The notes: generated from the letters alone by a model not told the origin. DNA of 10,968 bases from Methyloprofundus sp. (GCA_030636485.1 DAOVWV010000028.1:1-10968), one strand, 5' to 3'; shown: positions 1 to 6,747, counted from the first letter of the stretch. Translations and numbers: made by a program.

Positions 1-26
1 CTTTAAATTAATAATTAATCATGTGA

Positions 27-45
27 TTGTAGCATTATGCTACAA
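27..45. promoter_or_regulatory. near-perfect palindrome, candidate operator
   Basis: The arms TTGTAGCAT and ATGCTACAA are exact reverse complements around a single central T. The half-site core GCTACA recurs in direct orientation at 72-77 and 90-95, and a second inverted repeat, TTTGCT-ac-AGCAAA, lies at 69-82. No T-run follows the palindrome, so it does not look like a terminator. The most economical reading is a binding site for a dimeric repressor or activator upstream of the lipoprotein gene. The regulator is not identifiable from the sequence. Confidence 0.5.
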
Positions 46-69
46 ATCTTACATAAGTTTTATTGCTCT

Positions 70-97
70 TTGCTACAGCAAATGAAGTGGCTACACT
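70..97 (+). promoter_or_regulatory. candidate sigma-70 promoter for the lipoprotein transcript
   Basis: A -35-like TTGCTA (70-75) and a -10-like TACACT (92-97) are separated by 16 bp. Each hexamer overlaps a GCTACA motif, so a protein bound there would compete with RNA polymerase. Predicted transcription would begin near 104, giving a leader of about 168 bases before the lipoprotein start. An overlapping TAAAAT at 97-102 is an alternative -10. Both hexamers are imperfect, so this is tentative. Confidence 0.33.
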
Positions 98-116
98 AAA
101 ATAGAGCGCAGGAGCG

Positions 117-254
117 ATGCAATGTGTCACAGAACCAAGTTCCGATGGCTTGATGATGGTTTATTTAGCCCGGCTCAGCCCAACCGGAGGAAGTGAGGCA
201 GCTGCATGCAGACTCTATCAGGTAAAATTAGCAGTTCATGAAACATTTTATTAA
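117..254 (+). CDS. possible 45-residue small ORF in the lipoprotein leader
   Basis: An ATG at 117 opens a 45-codon frame ending in TAA at 252-254, which is 17 bases before the lipoprotein ATG. An AGGAG at 110-114 lies only 2 bases from the ATG, a strong match at a tighter spacing than usual. If the proposed promoter is real, this would be the first frame on the transcript. The peptide begins MQCVTEPSSDGL, contains three cysteine-free hydrophobic residues in a row only briefly, and has no recognised domain, signal peptide or membrane segment. It could be a leader peptide, a small protein or a chance frame. I do not recognise it, and codon bias cannot be judged at this length. Confidence 0.22.
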   Translation: MQCVTEPSSDGLMMVYLARLSPTGGSEAAACRLYQVKLAVHETFY

Positions 255-271
255 TAACCTAAGGAAATACT

Positions 272-1744
272 ATGAACACCAAGCGATGCACTATCAACGC
301 GTTTGTACTCGCATGCCTTATAAGCATACTTAGTGGTTGCAGCATTAAAGGTGACCCCATTGCTGCAGTTGAAATGGTGGATAAGAGTCTAGGAATTGAA
401 CCGGCTGGAATCGAAGCAACTAAAGCTATTGCTGAGGAGGCTTTTATTTACGGCCTGCCTATTGTGATGAACTATGCTGTTATGAATGAATTCACCATCA
501 ATAAGCATTCGGAGCAGTACAAAGCACCTTTTAACACAATGCATAACGATGCGCGGGTCTTTACCTACAAGGATACAGCTGTCGTCACTCCCAACAGTGA
601 CACGCCGTATTCGATGCTTTGGTTAGACTTGCGTGCGGAACCTATGGTGGTTTCAGTGCCGGCAGTAGCCAAAGAGCGCTACTACTCGGTGCAACTGGTC
701 GATGGCAACGCTTACAACTATGGTTATATTGGCAGTCGCGCTACCGGAATAGAGTCGGGTGATTATCTCGTCGTTGGCCCCGACTGGAAAGGTGAGGCAC
801 CGGCAGGAATAAAAAAGGTTTTCCAGTCGACGACACCTTTCTCGCTGACTGTCATTCGCACTCAACTTTTTAACGCTGAGGACATGCCGAAGGTGGTGAA
901 AGTACAGGCGAAATACAAAGTACAGCCGTTGTCTACATTCCTGAAGCTACCTGCACCGTCCGCAGCACCACAAATCAATTTCCTTCCGAGCACAACGAAA
1001 GGGATCAAGGAAAACTTCTACGCATATCTTGATGCGGCTCTTCAATTCGTCCCATTGACATCAGAAAATAAGGCGATTCGTGCCAAGCTAGCCAGTATCG
1101 GCATCGGCCCGGGTAAGAGCTTTGAGTTCAAGGATCTATCTCTGGAGCATAAAGCAGCTGTCTTGCTGGGGATGGAAGAGGGTGATAAAAAAATAGATGA
1201 TTTTCTTGCAGTCGGGCTGAAAACTATAAATGGCTGGAAGATTGGTGCAGTCTTTGGTAACCAAGCCTTTTACAATGGTAATTGGCTCATGCGAGCCGCT
1301 GCCGCTAAAGGAGGTATTTACGGGAACGATGCCCTAGAGGCCACGTATCCAATGACACGGGTGGATGCAAGCGGGCGGTCATTGGATGGCGGCAAGCACA
1401 ACTACACACTGACGTTTCCTGTAGGCCAGCTGCCGCCTGTGAATGCGTTCTGGTCAGTGACAATGTACAACGGTAAGTCGCAATTCCTGATCAAGAACCC
1501 GATCAATCGCTACCTTATCAATTCGCCCATGTTACCGAGCATGAAGAAAAACGAAGACGGCTCGCTAACGATCTACATTCAGAAGAATTCGCCCGGTAAG
1601 GCGAAGGAAGCCAACTGGCTTCCAGCACCTGACGGACCGATTTATCTGGTCATGCGCCTATACTGGCCTAAGGTGGGAACTCCTTCCATTCTTCCGGCCG
1701 GCAAGGGCAGCTGGAGTCCGCCAGGTATTGTGCAGGCTAAGTGA
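272..1744 (+). CDS. DUF1254/DUF1214-domain lipoprotein
   Basis: This is an exported lipoprotein of unknown function. Residues 1-23 form a lipoprotein signal peptide: basic MNTKR, a hydrophobic core, and the lipobox LSGC with Cys23 as the predicted lipidated residue. Ser at +2 suggests outer-membrane sorting if the E. coli rule applies. DUF1254 covers roughly residues 50-190 and includes TPNSDTPYS (106-114). DUF1214 covers roughly 355-470 with FWSVTMYN (393-400) and NWLPAP (448-453). About 490 residues is normal for this two-domain architecture. The start is supported by AAGGA at 261-265. The gene stands alone and is convergent with greB. Hand counts on sampled 60-base lines give about 52-57% G+C here, against 33-38% in bioA and the CorB-like gene, which hints at transfer. 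The family has no firmly established biochemical role known to me. The domain call is confident. Confidence 0.9.
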   Translation: MNTKRCTINAFVLACLISILSGCSIKGDPIAAVEMVDKSLGIEPAGIEATKAIAEEAFIYGLPIVMNYAVMNEFTINKHSEQYKAPFNTMHNDARVFTYKDTAVVTPNSDTPYSMLWLDLRAEPMVVSVPAVAKERYYSVQLVDGNAYNYGYIGSRATGIESGDYLVVGPDWKGEAPAGIKKVFQSTTPFSLTVIRTQLFNAEDMPKVVKVQAKYKVQPLSTFLKLPAPSAAPQINFLPSTTKGIKENFYAYLDAALQFVPLTSENKAIRAKLASIGIGPGKSFEFKDLSLEHKAAVLLGMEEGDKKIDDFLAVGLKTINGWKIGAVFGNQAFYNGNWLMRAAAAKGGIYGNDALEATYPMTRVDASGRSLDGGKHNYTLTFPVGQLPPVNAFWSVTMYNGKSQFLIKNPINRYLINSPMLPSMKKNEDGSLTIYIQKNSPGKAKEANWLPAPDGPIYLVMRLYWPKVGTPSILPAGKGSWSPPGIVQAK

Positions 1745-1835
1745 GCTACCGGCCAGGCAGTTACGCTACATACCAAAGTTGATACGGGAAGTGATCGTCC
1801 AAGAGGTGGGGGCAGGTAGCAATGGCAGGTTTTAA

Positions 1836-2348
1836 TCAATCAACAACAAAATCAGCGCCATATTGTATATCCATGACACTGTAGTGTATTTTCCTGGCTT
1901 CGTTGCGAATCAGCACCTCGTCATCAAAGGTTTTTTTTAAGAGTGCTTGTGCCAGTGGTGAGTCCAGGCTTATATAGCGTTTGTCCATTTCAAACTCATC
2001 GGCACCGACGATGCGATAGATGACTTCTTCTCCCTTATCGTTTTCCAATAGTACCCAGGCTGAAAAAAAGATTTTATCTTGATTGGCCGGGGTATCGGCA
2101 ATAATATTCAATGCAGGCATCCGTTTTTGTAAAAAATGAATTCTGCCATCAATGCCGCGTAGTTCTTTCTTGCGGTAGATATACTCCGCATTTTCTGAGC
2201 GGTCGCCTTCAGCCGCTGCGGCGGATAATGCGCTGACGACATCTTTGCGCTTATGCCATAACTGCTTTAATTCTTGCTCTAAGCGCTGATAACCAGCAGG
2301 CATGATATAGGGTGATGATTTGGGTCTTGGGGCTTTCCAGCGTGACAT
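1836..2348 (-). CDS. greB: transcription elongation factor GreB
   Basis: GreB enters the RNA polymerase secondary channel and stimulates cleavage of backtracked RNA, rescuing stalled complexes. The N-terminal coiled coil spans roughly residues 15-85. Its tip, GDRSENAEY (48-56), carries the acidic pair Asp49 and Glu52 that corresponds to the catalytic residues of the Gre family. The C-terminal FKBP-like domain follows, with ENDKGEEVIYRIVGADE (102-118) and the conserved ISLDSPLAQALL (126-137). The signature FFSAWVLLEN (94-103) favours GreB over GreA. The length of 170 residues is slightly above E. coli GreB (158). No Shine-Dalgarno is visible before the ATG complementing 2346-2348, but the N-terminus fits the family. 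It is divergent from the 159-residue gene and convergent with the lipoprotein gene. No clear terminator was seen in the 91-bp gap. Confidence 0.96.
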   Translation of the reverse strand: MSRWKAPRPKSSPYIMPAGYQRLEQELKQLWHKRKDVVSALSAAAAEGDRSENAEYIYRKKELRGIDGRIHFLQKRMPALNIIADTPANQDKIFFSAWVLLENDKGEEVIYRIVGADEFEMDKRYISLDSPLAQALLKKTFDDEVLIRNEARKIHYSVMDIQYGADFVVD

Positions 2349-2391
2349 AGGGGGCTTTTAAGTGGAATTGTAGAGCGTTGCAAAATAATAA

Positions 2392-2400
2392 TGATATACT
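2392..2400 (+). promoter_or_regulatory. extended -10 promoter candidate
   Basis: TG at 2392-2393, one base, then TATACT (2395-2400) make an extended -10 element, which can function without a good -35, and none is seen at normal spacing. Transcription would start near 2407, about 20 bases before the ATG of the 159-residue gene and ahead of its AGGA ribosome site (2415-2418). It lies in the 79-bp gap shared with the divergent greB, whose own promoter I could not define. Confidence 0.45.
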
Positions 2401-2427
2401 TTTCGCTCAAAATCAGGAAATATAATT

Positions 2428-2907
2428 ATGCGCAAACGTATCATCACGCCAGCTCGGGAAGACATAAACGCTGTCAGCTCTGAACAGGGTTGGTTAAATT
2501 TAGCAGAGCTAGTAGAGGTAGAGGTCACTTCGGAGGAGGCGATGCATCCCATTGAGTCCGCTTTACTATTAGACCAGTCTGGTGGTTGGCAAGCGGCAGA
2601 GCCTGGTCAGCAGATGGTACGCCTAATATTTACCGTACCACAAGTGCTGCAACGGGTCAGCCTGCATTTCGTGGAAACAGCAACTGAGCGCACTCAGGAG
2701 TATGTTTTGCGCTATTCACCAGATAACGGACAGACGTTTCAGGAAGTCGTGCGCCAGCAGTGGAATTTTAGCCCTACTGGGTCAAATTGCGCAACTGAAG
2801 AGCATCAGCTTGAGCTTCCGGCGGTGACTGTTCTTGAATTGAGTATTACCCCAGATATAGGCGGGGGTAAGGCCGTTGCTACTCTGGAAAAATTGCGACT
2901 CGCTTAA
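2428..2907 (+). CDS. galactose-binding-like (F5/8 type C-like) conserved protein
   Basis: This is a 159-residue protein of the kind usually annotated 'carbohydrate-binding protein' or 'discoidin domain-containing' in proteobacteria. There is no signal peptide or membrane segment, so it should be cytoplasmic. One beta-rich domain fills the chain: WLNLAELVEVEVTSE (22-36), HPIESALL (40-47), GGWQAAEPGQQMVRLIF (52-68), RTQEYVLRYSPDNGQTF (88-104), QWNFSP (111-116) and the conserved C-terminal PDIGGG (142-147). The pattern matches the jelly-roll shared by F5/8C and XRCC1-N-like domains. The ligand and role are unknown, and actual sugar binding is an assumption of the family name. AGGA at 2415-2418 lies 9 bases before the ATG and supports the start. 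The gene is divergent from greB and convergent with the rhodanese gene, and appears monocistronic. Confidence 0.8.
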   Translation: MRKRIITPAREDINAVSSEQGWLNLAELVEVEVTSEEAMHPIESALLLDQSGGWQAAEPGQQMVRLIFTVPQVLQRVSLHFVETATERTQEYVLRYSPDNGQTFQEVVRQQWNFSPTGSNCATEEHQLELPAVTVLELSITPDIGGGKAVATLEKLRLA

Positions 2908-2914
2908 AGAGGCA

Positions 2915-2938
2915 GGCATAGGATGTATTTCCTATGCC
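2915..2938. terminator. bidirectional hairpin terminator candidate
   Basis: GGCATAGGA and TCCTATGCC form a perfect 9-bp stem with a 6-base loop. It sits between the convergent 159-residue gene (stop at 2907) and the rhodanese gene (stop at 2968), where a shared terminator is expected. The flanking tail is weak on both strands: AAAACTCTT downstream on +, and TGCCTCTTTA downstream on -. Termination efficiency is therefore uncertain. Confidence 0.6.
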
Positions 2939-2967
2939 AAAACTCTTAACTGAATGGCAGTAGCGTA

Positions 2968-3294
2968 TTAATACAAAGCCATCTCCGCATCACAGGTGTT
3001 GGCCCATGCGTGAATGCCTCCGGTCAGGTTATAAATCTGGCTAAATCCTTGCTGATCCAGATAATAAGCCACATTGTCACTGCGCATGCCGTGGTGACAA
3101 ATAACCACGATAGGCTGATCTTTAGTCAGCTCTTGTATGCGCCCAGTTATTTGGTTCATGGGGATTAATACGCTATTGTTAATCGCCGCGATTTGAAATT
3201 CAAACGGCTCACGAACGTCTAATAAAAAAAATGCATCTGGGTTTTCCAGTAATTGGTGTTGCAAATAAATCGGTGAAATTTGTTGTACTGCCAT
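2968..3294 (-). CDS. single-domain rhodanese-like sulfurtransferase
   Basis: This 108-residue protein carries one rhodanese domain, the size and layout of GlpE-type enzymes that move sulfane sulfur through a cysteine persulfide. The CDC25-like motif LLDVREPFEF is at 24-33. The active-site loop is CHHGMRS (66-72), with Cys66 as the predicted persulfide residue and Arg71 closing the six-residue loop. The conserved GGIHAW is at 92-97. There is no signal peptide, so it is cytoplasmic. The start lies 14 bases beyond the aminotransferase stop, implying one transcript with possible translational coupling, since no Shine-Dalgarno is visible in that gap. The physiological acceptor is unknown. A conventional glpE assignment is not justified, because no glycerol-3-phosphate genes are nearby. 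Confidence 0.92.
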   Translation of the reverse strand: MAVQQISPIYLQHQLLENPDAFFLLDVREPFEFQIAAINNSVLIPMNQITGRIQELTKDQPIVVICHHGMRSDNVAYYLDQQGFSQIYNLTGGIHAWANTCDAEMALY

Positions 3295-3308
3295 AGGATA
3301 TGTTTAAC

Positions 3309-4469
3309 TCATTGATGTGAAATAAAACGTTCTAGTCGCTGCATTGCCAGGGTTATTTTTTGTATAGAGCCTGTATAGGCAAAACGCAGGTACTTATCAC
3401 TATTATTGTGTCCAAAATCTTTACCGGGTGTGACGGCAACGCCTTCTACTTCCAGTAGTTGCTCTGCAAATTGCTGGCTGTTATCGGTAAACGCACTACA
3501 GTCCGCATAAATATAAAATGCACCGGCAGGTTTGACGGGGATTTTAAAGCCTAGGCGTAATAGATTCTCATATAAAAAATCCCGTTTTTTTGCGAAGTCC
3601 TGGCGCCTGTTTTCTAATTCTTGCAGCGTCTGCTCATCAAAAGCGGCCAGTGCCGCATATTGTGAATGACTGGAGGTCGAAATAAAAATATTCTGGGCGA
3701 GTTTTTCGACGGCTTCTGTATATGCTTCTGGCACAATCAGCCAACCGGCTCGCCAGCCTGTCATGCCAAAATATTTGGAAAAACTATTGATCACAAAGAC
3801 CTGATCACTAAACTCCAGCGCACTGGCTATGCCGGGTTCATAGACCAGGCCATGATAAATTTCATCAGAGAAAAGCAAGCCTTGTTTGGCATTGACAAAC
3901 TGCACGATTTTCTCTAATTCAGTGGCCTGGATAATGGTGCCTGTTGGGTTTGAGGGGGATGCGATCAATGCGCCCTGAGTTTGTGCTTGCCAGTGTTGTT
4001 GCAATAAATCGGCGGATAGTTGATAGGCGGTGTCGGCATAAACGGGTATATGCTTCACAGTGCCTGAAAATAAGCGAATAAAATTTTGATTACAGGGATA
4101 GCAGGGGTCGGATAATATCAGCTCATCACCTGGGTTCAGGCTGGCACCTAAGGCAAGTAAAAAGGCACCCGATGCGCCTGGGGTTATAAGAATGCGTTCT
4201 ATCGGTACTGTGACCTGATAGCGTTGCCAATAAAAATCAGCAATTTTCTGCCTTAACTCAGGTAAGCCAGCGGCTGGGGTATATTTAACCTGTCCCGCTT
4301 TTATATAATCAAGCCCGGCCTCTGTAATGCGTTCTGGTGTTGCAAAATCAGGCTCACCCACTTCCATATGAATAATATCACGCCCTGCGGCTTCTAGCTG
4401 TTTTGCACGGCGCAATAGCTCCATGACATAAAACGGCGTAATCAGTTCCATTCTGTTGGCTATCTGCAT
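3309..4469 (-). CDS. class I/II pyridoxal-phosphate aminotransferase
   Basis: This is a fold-type I PLP aminotransferase of the aspartate-aminotransferase superfamily, 386 residues and full length. Visible elements are MEVGEPDF (35-42) and YTPAAGLPELR (63-73) near the N-terminus, the phosphate and ring-contact motif SPSNPTGT (171-178, Asn174), and SDEIYHGLVY with Asp202 and Tyr205. The Schiff-base motif SFSKYFGMTGWRAGW carries Lys232 and Arg240, and the substrate-carboxylate arginine lies in LRFAY (Arg363). It probably uses an amino acid and a 2-oxo acid, but the substrate cannot be read from the sequence. AAGG (complement of 4477-4480) lies 7 bases before the ATG. It is the first gene of a unit with the downstream rhodanese and is divergent from dksA. 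Confidence 0.93.
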   Translation of the reverse strand: MQIANRMELITPFYVMELLRRAKQLEAAGRDIIHMEVGEPDFATPERITEAGLDYIKAGQVKYTPAAGLPELRQKIADFYWQRYQVTVPIERILITPGASGAFLLALGASLNPGDELILSDPCYPCNQNFIRLFSGTVKHIPVYADTAYQLSADLLQQHWQAQTQGALIASPSNPTGTIIQATELEKIVQFVNAKQGLLFSDEIYHGLVYEPGIASALEFSDQVFVINSFSKYFGMTGWRAGWLIVPEAYTEAVEKLAQNIFISTSSHSQYAALAAFDEQTLQELENRRQDFAKKRDFLYENLLRLGFKIPVKPAGAFYIYADCSAFTDNSQQFAEQLLEVEGVAVTPGKDFGHNNSDKYLRFAYTGSIQKITLAMQRLERFISHQ

Positions 4470-4608
4470 TTTGTGACCTTTAAAAATAATAGTTCAGCTA
4501 TTTTACAGTACGACGAGTCAGCGGGGCTAGATGAAAAAATGAAATCCTCTCTAAGCCTTAATTTACCAGCTTAGTGAGTTTTGAATGCTAAATAAAGAAA
4601 GATTTTTC

Positions 4609-4637
4609 TTGCAAAAATATCATTATCCTGATAAAAA
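4609..4637 (+). promoter_or_regulatory. candidate dksA promoter
   Basis: TTGCAA (4609-4614) and TAAAAA (4632-4637) are spaced 17 bp and match sigma-70 hexamers moderately. Transcription would start near 4644, leaving a leader of about 26 bases that contains the GGAG ribosome site. A 6-bp A/T inverted repeat (4595-4600 with 4605-4610) abuts the -35. The region is A+T-rich, so chance matches are likely. Confidence 0.3.
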
Positions 4638-4670
4638 TGCGCAGTTTTTTAAATTATCTGGAGTTAGTGG

Positions 4671-5105
4671 ATGACTAGCAGCACTACAGCTGAAAGTACG
4701 CCTTTCAATTTTACGCCTTATGACGAAACAGAAGGTGAAGAATATATGAACGATGCTCAACAAGAGCATTTTAGAATCATTTTGACGAATTGGAAAAAAG
4801 AGTTAATGCAGGAGGTGGATCGTACCGTTGATCATATGCGGGATGATGCAGCGAACTATCCTGATCCCAATGATCGTGCATCACAAGAGTCAGAGTTTAG
4901 CCTGGAATTAAGGACGCGAGACAGGGAAAGAAAGCTGCTTAAAAAAATTAACGAATCTTTATCTAATCTTGATTCGGATGATTATGGGTACTGTGAATCA
5001 TGCGGTATTGAAATTGGTGTTCGCCGTTTAGAGGCAAGACCTACGGCAGATCAGTGTATTGATTGTAAAACGCTGGATGAAATCCGTGAGAAACAAATGG
5101 GCTAG
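4671..5105 (+). CDS. dksA: RNA polymerase-binding transcription factor DksA
   Basis: DksA binds the RNA polymerase secondary channel and, with ppGpp, reprograms initiation during the stringent response. The 144-residue chain shows GEEYMNDAQ (22-30), a coiled coil of roughly 33-100 with the tip DPNDRA (65-70, acidic Asp65 and Asp68 plus Ala70, as in true DksA), then SLELRTRDRERKLLKKI (77-93). The four-cysteine zinc site is Cys108, Cys111, Cys129 and Cys132 within CESCGIEIGVRRLEARPT and CIDC. The C-terminus EIREKQMG matches E. coli DksA closely. All functional residues are intact, so this is a canonical DksA and not a cysteine-free paralogue. GGAG at 4660-4663 lies 7 bases from the ATG. bioA follows by 48 bases but has its own TATAAT, so co-transcription is uncertain. 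Confidence 0.97.
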   Translation: MTSSTTAESTPFNFTPYDETEGEEYMNDAQQEHFRIILTNWKKELMQEVDRTVDHMRDDAANYPDPNDRASQESEFSLELRTRDRERKLLKKINESLSNLDSDDYGYCESCGIEIGVRRLEARPTADQCIDCKTLDEIREKQMG

Positions 5106-5138
5106 TGTAGCTGCGGGATAGAACTTTTTTATCCAGCG

Positions 5139-5144
5139 TATAAT
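5139..5144 (+). promoter_or_regulatory. perfect TATAAT -10 ahead of bioA
   Basis: A consensus TATAAT lies between dksA and bioA. No TTGACA-like hexamer sits 16-18 bp upstream, and there is no TG extension. If used, transcription would begin about 5151, giving almost no leader for an ATG at 5154. For a GTG start at 5196 the leader would be about 45 bases and would contain the 5156-5177 hairpin. Confidence 0.35.
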
Positions 5145-5153
5145 AAACCACCC

Positions 5154-6494
5154 ATGGTGGGCAAAAGCTTGTCCACCCTATATGACTTTTATTCAGTGCA
5201 AATAACGAACTCTCTTCTAAGCTTAGACAGGCAGCATGTATGGCACCCTTATAGTGCTATCCAGGCCGATACCCCAATTTACCTGATAAAATCAGCACAG
5301 GGTGTACAAATTACATTAATGGATGGCCGTATACTGATTGATGGTATGTCATCCTGGTGGAGTGCTATACATGGCTATAATCACCCGGTATTAAACCAGG
5401 CGGTTGAACGTCAATTGCAAGACATGGCGCATATTATGTTTGGCGGCTTGACTCATCAGCCAGCGATTGAATTAGCAAGCGAGCTAGTGCGCATCACACC
5501 CGAGCCATTAAAAACTGTTTTCTTTTCTGACTCGGGCTCAGTGGCTGTTGAAGTGGCGATAAAAATGGCAGTTCAATACTGGTACGCGAAAAATCAGCCT
5601 CAAAAAAATAAGATGCTGACTATTCGTTATGGCTATCATGGTGATACCTTTGGGGCGATGTCTGTCAGTGATCCTGATAACGGTATGCATAGCTTGTTTA
5701 ATGCGACGCTGGCGCAGCAGTTTTTTGCCGATGCGCCTGAGTGTGGTTTTCACCAGGATTGTCGTGCGGAGGATATTGCACCGCTGGAAGCACAGCTAAA
5801 AGTAAATCACACCCGCATCGCGGCTGTGATTCTTGAGCCTATTGTGCAGGGGGCAGGGGGGATGCGTTTTTATTCTCCCGAATACCTACGTCGGGTGCGT
5901 GAGTTATGTACAGAATATAAGGTACTGTTGATTATAGATGAAATCGCGACGGGCTTTGGGCGTACAGGCAAGCTATTTGCGTGTGAGTACGCAGAAATCT
6001 CACCTGACATACTTTGCCTAGGGAAAGCCTTAACCGGTGGCTATATGACCTTAGCGGCGACTTTAGCAACGACTGAGATCGCGACGGGTATCAGTGAGGG
6101 AGAGCCTGGTTTGTTTATGCATGGTCCTACGTTTATGGCAAACCCGCTGGCCTGTGCCGTTGCTTTGGCCAGTTTAAAGTTGTTATTGGGTTCCCCCTGG
6201 CGAGAAAACATAAAAAAGATTGAACAAGCCCTACAGGCGGGTCTCATCCCTTGTCAGCAGCTTGCACAGGTGAAAGAGGTGCGTGTGTTGGGTGCGATAG
6301 GGGTCATTGAAATGCATCGGCCAGTGGATATGAAAACCTTGCAGCCCCAATTTGTAGAGGCAGGGGTCTGGGTGCGACCCTTTAATAAACTTATCTACCT
6401 TATGCCGCCCTTTGTTATTTCAGCGACGGAACTAAATAAGCTTATTGAAGCGGTAGTGATGGTGGTGGCCGGTATGGAAATCAACGCGCCATAA
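5154..6494 (+). CDS. bioA: adenosylmethionine-8-amino-7-oxononanoate aminotransferase (BioA)
   Basis: BioA converts 8-amino-7-oxononanoate to 7,8-diaminononanoate with S-adenosylmethionine as amino donor, the antepenultimate step of biotin synthesis. Motifs, numbered from the ATG at 5154, are WHPYSA (30-35), DGMSSWW (63-69), DSGSVAVE (126-133), [10 protein letters not shown] (161-170), [14 protein letters not shown] (260-273, Asp262), LGKALTGG (289-296, PLP Lys291), HGPTFM (323-328) and [12 protein letters not shown] (408-419). These match E. coli BioA (429 residues) throughout. The ATG at 5154 gives an N-terminus about 17 residues longer than E. coli and lies at the edge of an inverted repeat without a Shine-Dalgarno. 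GTG at 5196 would give 432 residues and fits the family better, though it also lacks a ribosome site. No other bio gene is present here and no BirA box was seen. Confidence 0.95.
   Translation: MVGKSLSTLYDFYSVQITNSLLSLDRQHVWHPYSAIQADTPIYLIKSAQGVQITLMDGRILIDGMSSWWSAIHGYNHPVLNQAVERQLQDMAHIMFGGLTHQPAIELASELVRITPEPLKTVFFSDSGSVAVEVAIKMAVQYWYAKNQPQKNKMLTIRYGYHGDTFGAMSVSDPDNGMHSLFNATLAQQFFADAPECGFHQDCRAEDIAPLEAQLKVNHTRIAAVILEPIVQGAGGMRFYSPEYLRRVRELCTEYKVLLIIDEIATGFGRTGKLFACEYAEISPDILCLGKALTGGYMTLAATLATTEIATGISEGEPGLFMHGPTFMANPLACAVALASLKLLLGSPWRENIKKIEQALQAGLIPCQQLAQVKEVRVLGAIGVIEMHRPVDMKTLQPQFVEAGVWVRPFNKLIYLMPPFVISATELNKLIEAVVMVVAGMEINAP
5156..5177. repeat. hairpin at the annotated start of bioA
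   Basis: GGTGGGCAA (5156-5164) pairs with TTGTCCACC (5169-5177) over 9 positions, one a G-T wobble, with the 4-base loop AAGC. A CCACC at 5148-5152 could pair with the same GGTGG, giving a mutually exclusive smaller hairpin. The arrangement resembles dispersed GGTGGGCA-type intergenic palindromes, which argues that this stretch is untranslated and that bioA begins downstream. Confidence 0.55.
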
Positions 6495-6599
6495 CCTTAA
6501 CAATAATCTATTTTCATGTAAAAGCGAAACAGGGGGCCACCATCGCGCCTTTCATTAAAATTATAATGGAATATTTTTTCAGGCAAATTTTTAAAATAA

Positions 6600-6616
6600 C
6601 ATCATGACATCATGAT
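6600..6616. repeat. tandem CATCATGA pair with embedded palindrome
   Basis: CATCATGA occurs twice head to tail (6600-6607 and 6608-6615), and ATCATGAT (6609-6616) is self-complementary. It is followed by an A+T-rich run (6616-6635). It lies in the 253-bp gap between bioA and the CorB-like gene, about 70 bp upstream of a TTGACA, and could be a regulator site. No further repeats were seen in the gap. Confidence 0.4.
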
Positions 6617-6687
6617 ATTATATATATTAATTAATGTAGATTCCTCAAATGACCCCAGTTTTTACAAGTGTTTCTAGTAACAAAGGC

Positions 6688-6720
6688 TTGACAATCTTTT
6701 TACATCATAGAAACTATACC
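6688..6720 (+). promoter_or_regulatory. candidate promoter of the CorB-like gene
   Basis: A consensus TTGACA is at 6688-6693. The best -10-like match, TATACC (6715-6720), is 21 bp away, which is longer than ideal, and closer positions match poorly. The perfect -35 and the location 28 bases before the gene make a promoter plausible, but the exact -10 is unresolved. Confidence 0.35.
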
Positions 6721-6747
6721 CATCTTAACAAAACCTAGTACCTATTC

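Noticed and set aside
653..865. 70-codon frame on the minus strand
   Set aside because: It lies inside the lipoprotein gene on the opposite strand, has no recognisable domain, and its host frame is well supported by DUF1254 motifs.
1642..1839. 65-codon frame on the minus strand
   Set aside because: It overlaps the 3' end of the lipoprotein gene, shows no domain, and is rich in residues expected from antisense reading.
2421..2426. TATAAT immediately before the ATG at 2428
   Set aside because: It would start transcription inside the gene, downstream of its ribosome site, and has no -35. The extended -10 at 2392-2400 is better placed.
3666..3917. 83-codon frame on the plus strand
   Set aside because: It is antisense to the aminotransferase core, including the lysine motif, and contains no recognised domain.
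5106..5153. GGATA/TATCC hairpin after dksA as a terminator
   Set aside because: The stem is only 5 bp (with three more pairs after a mismatch) and the T-run is in the loop rather than after the stem.
5154..6494. BirA-type biotin operator near bioA
   Set aside because: No TTGTAAACC/GGTTTACAA pair was found in the upstream gap or leader.
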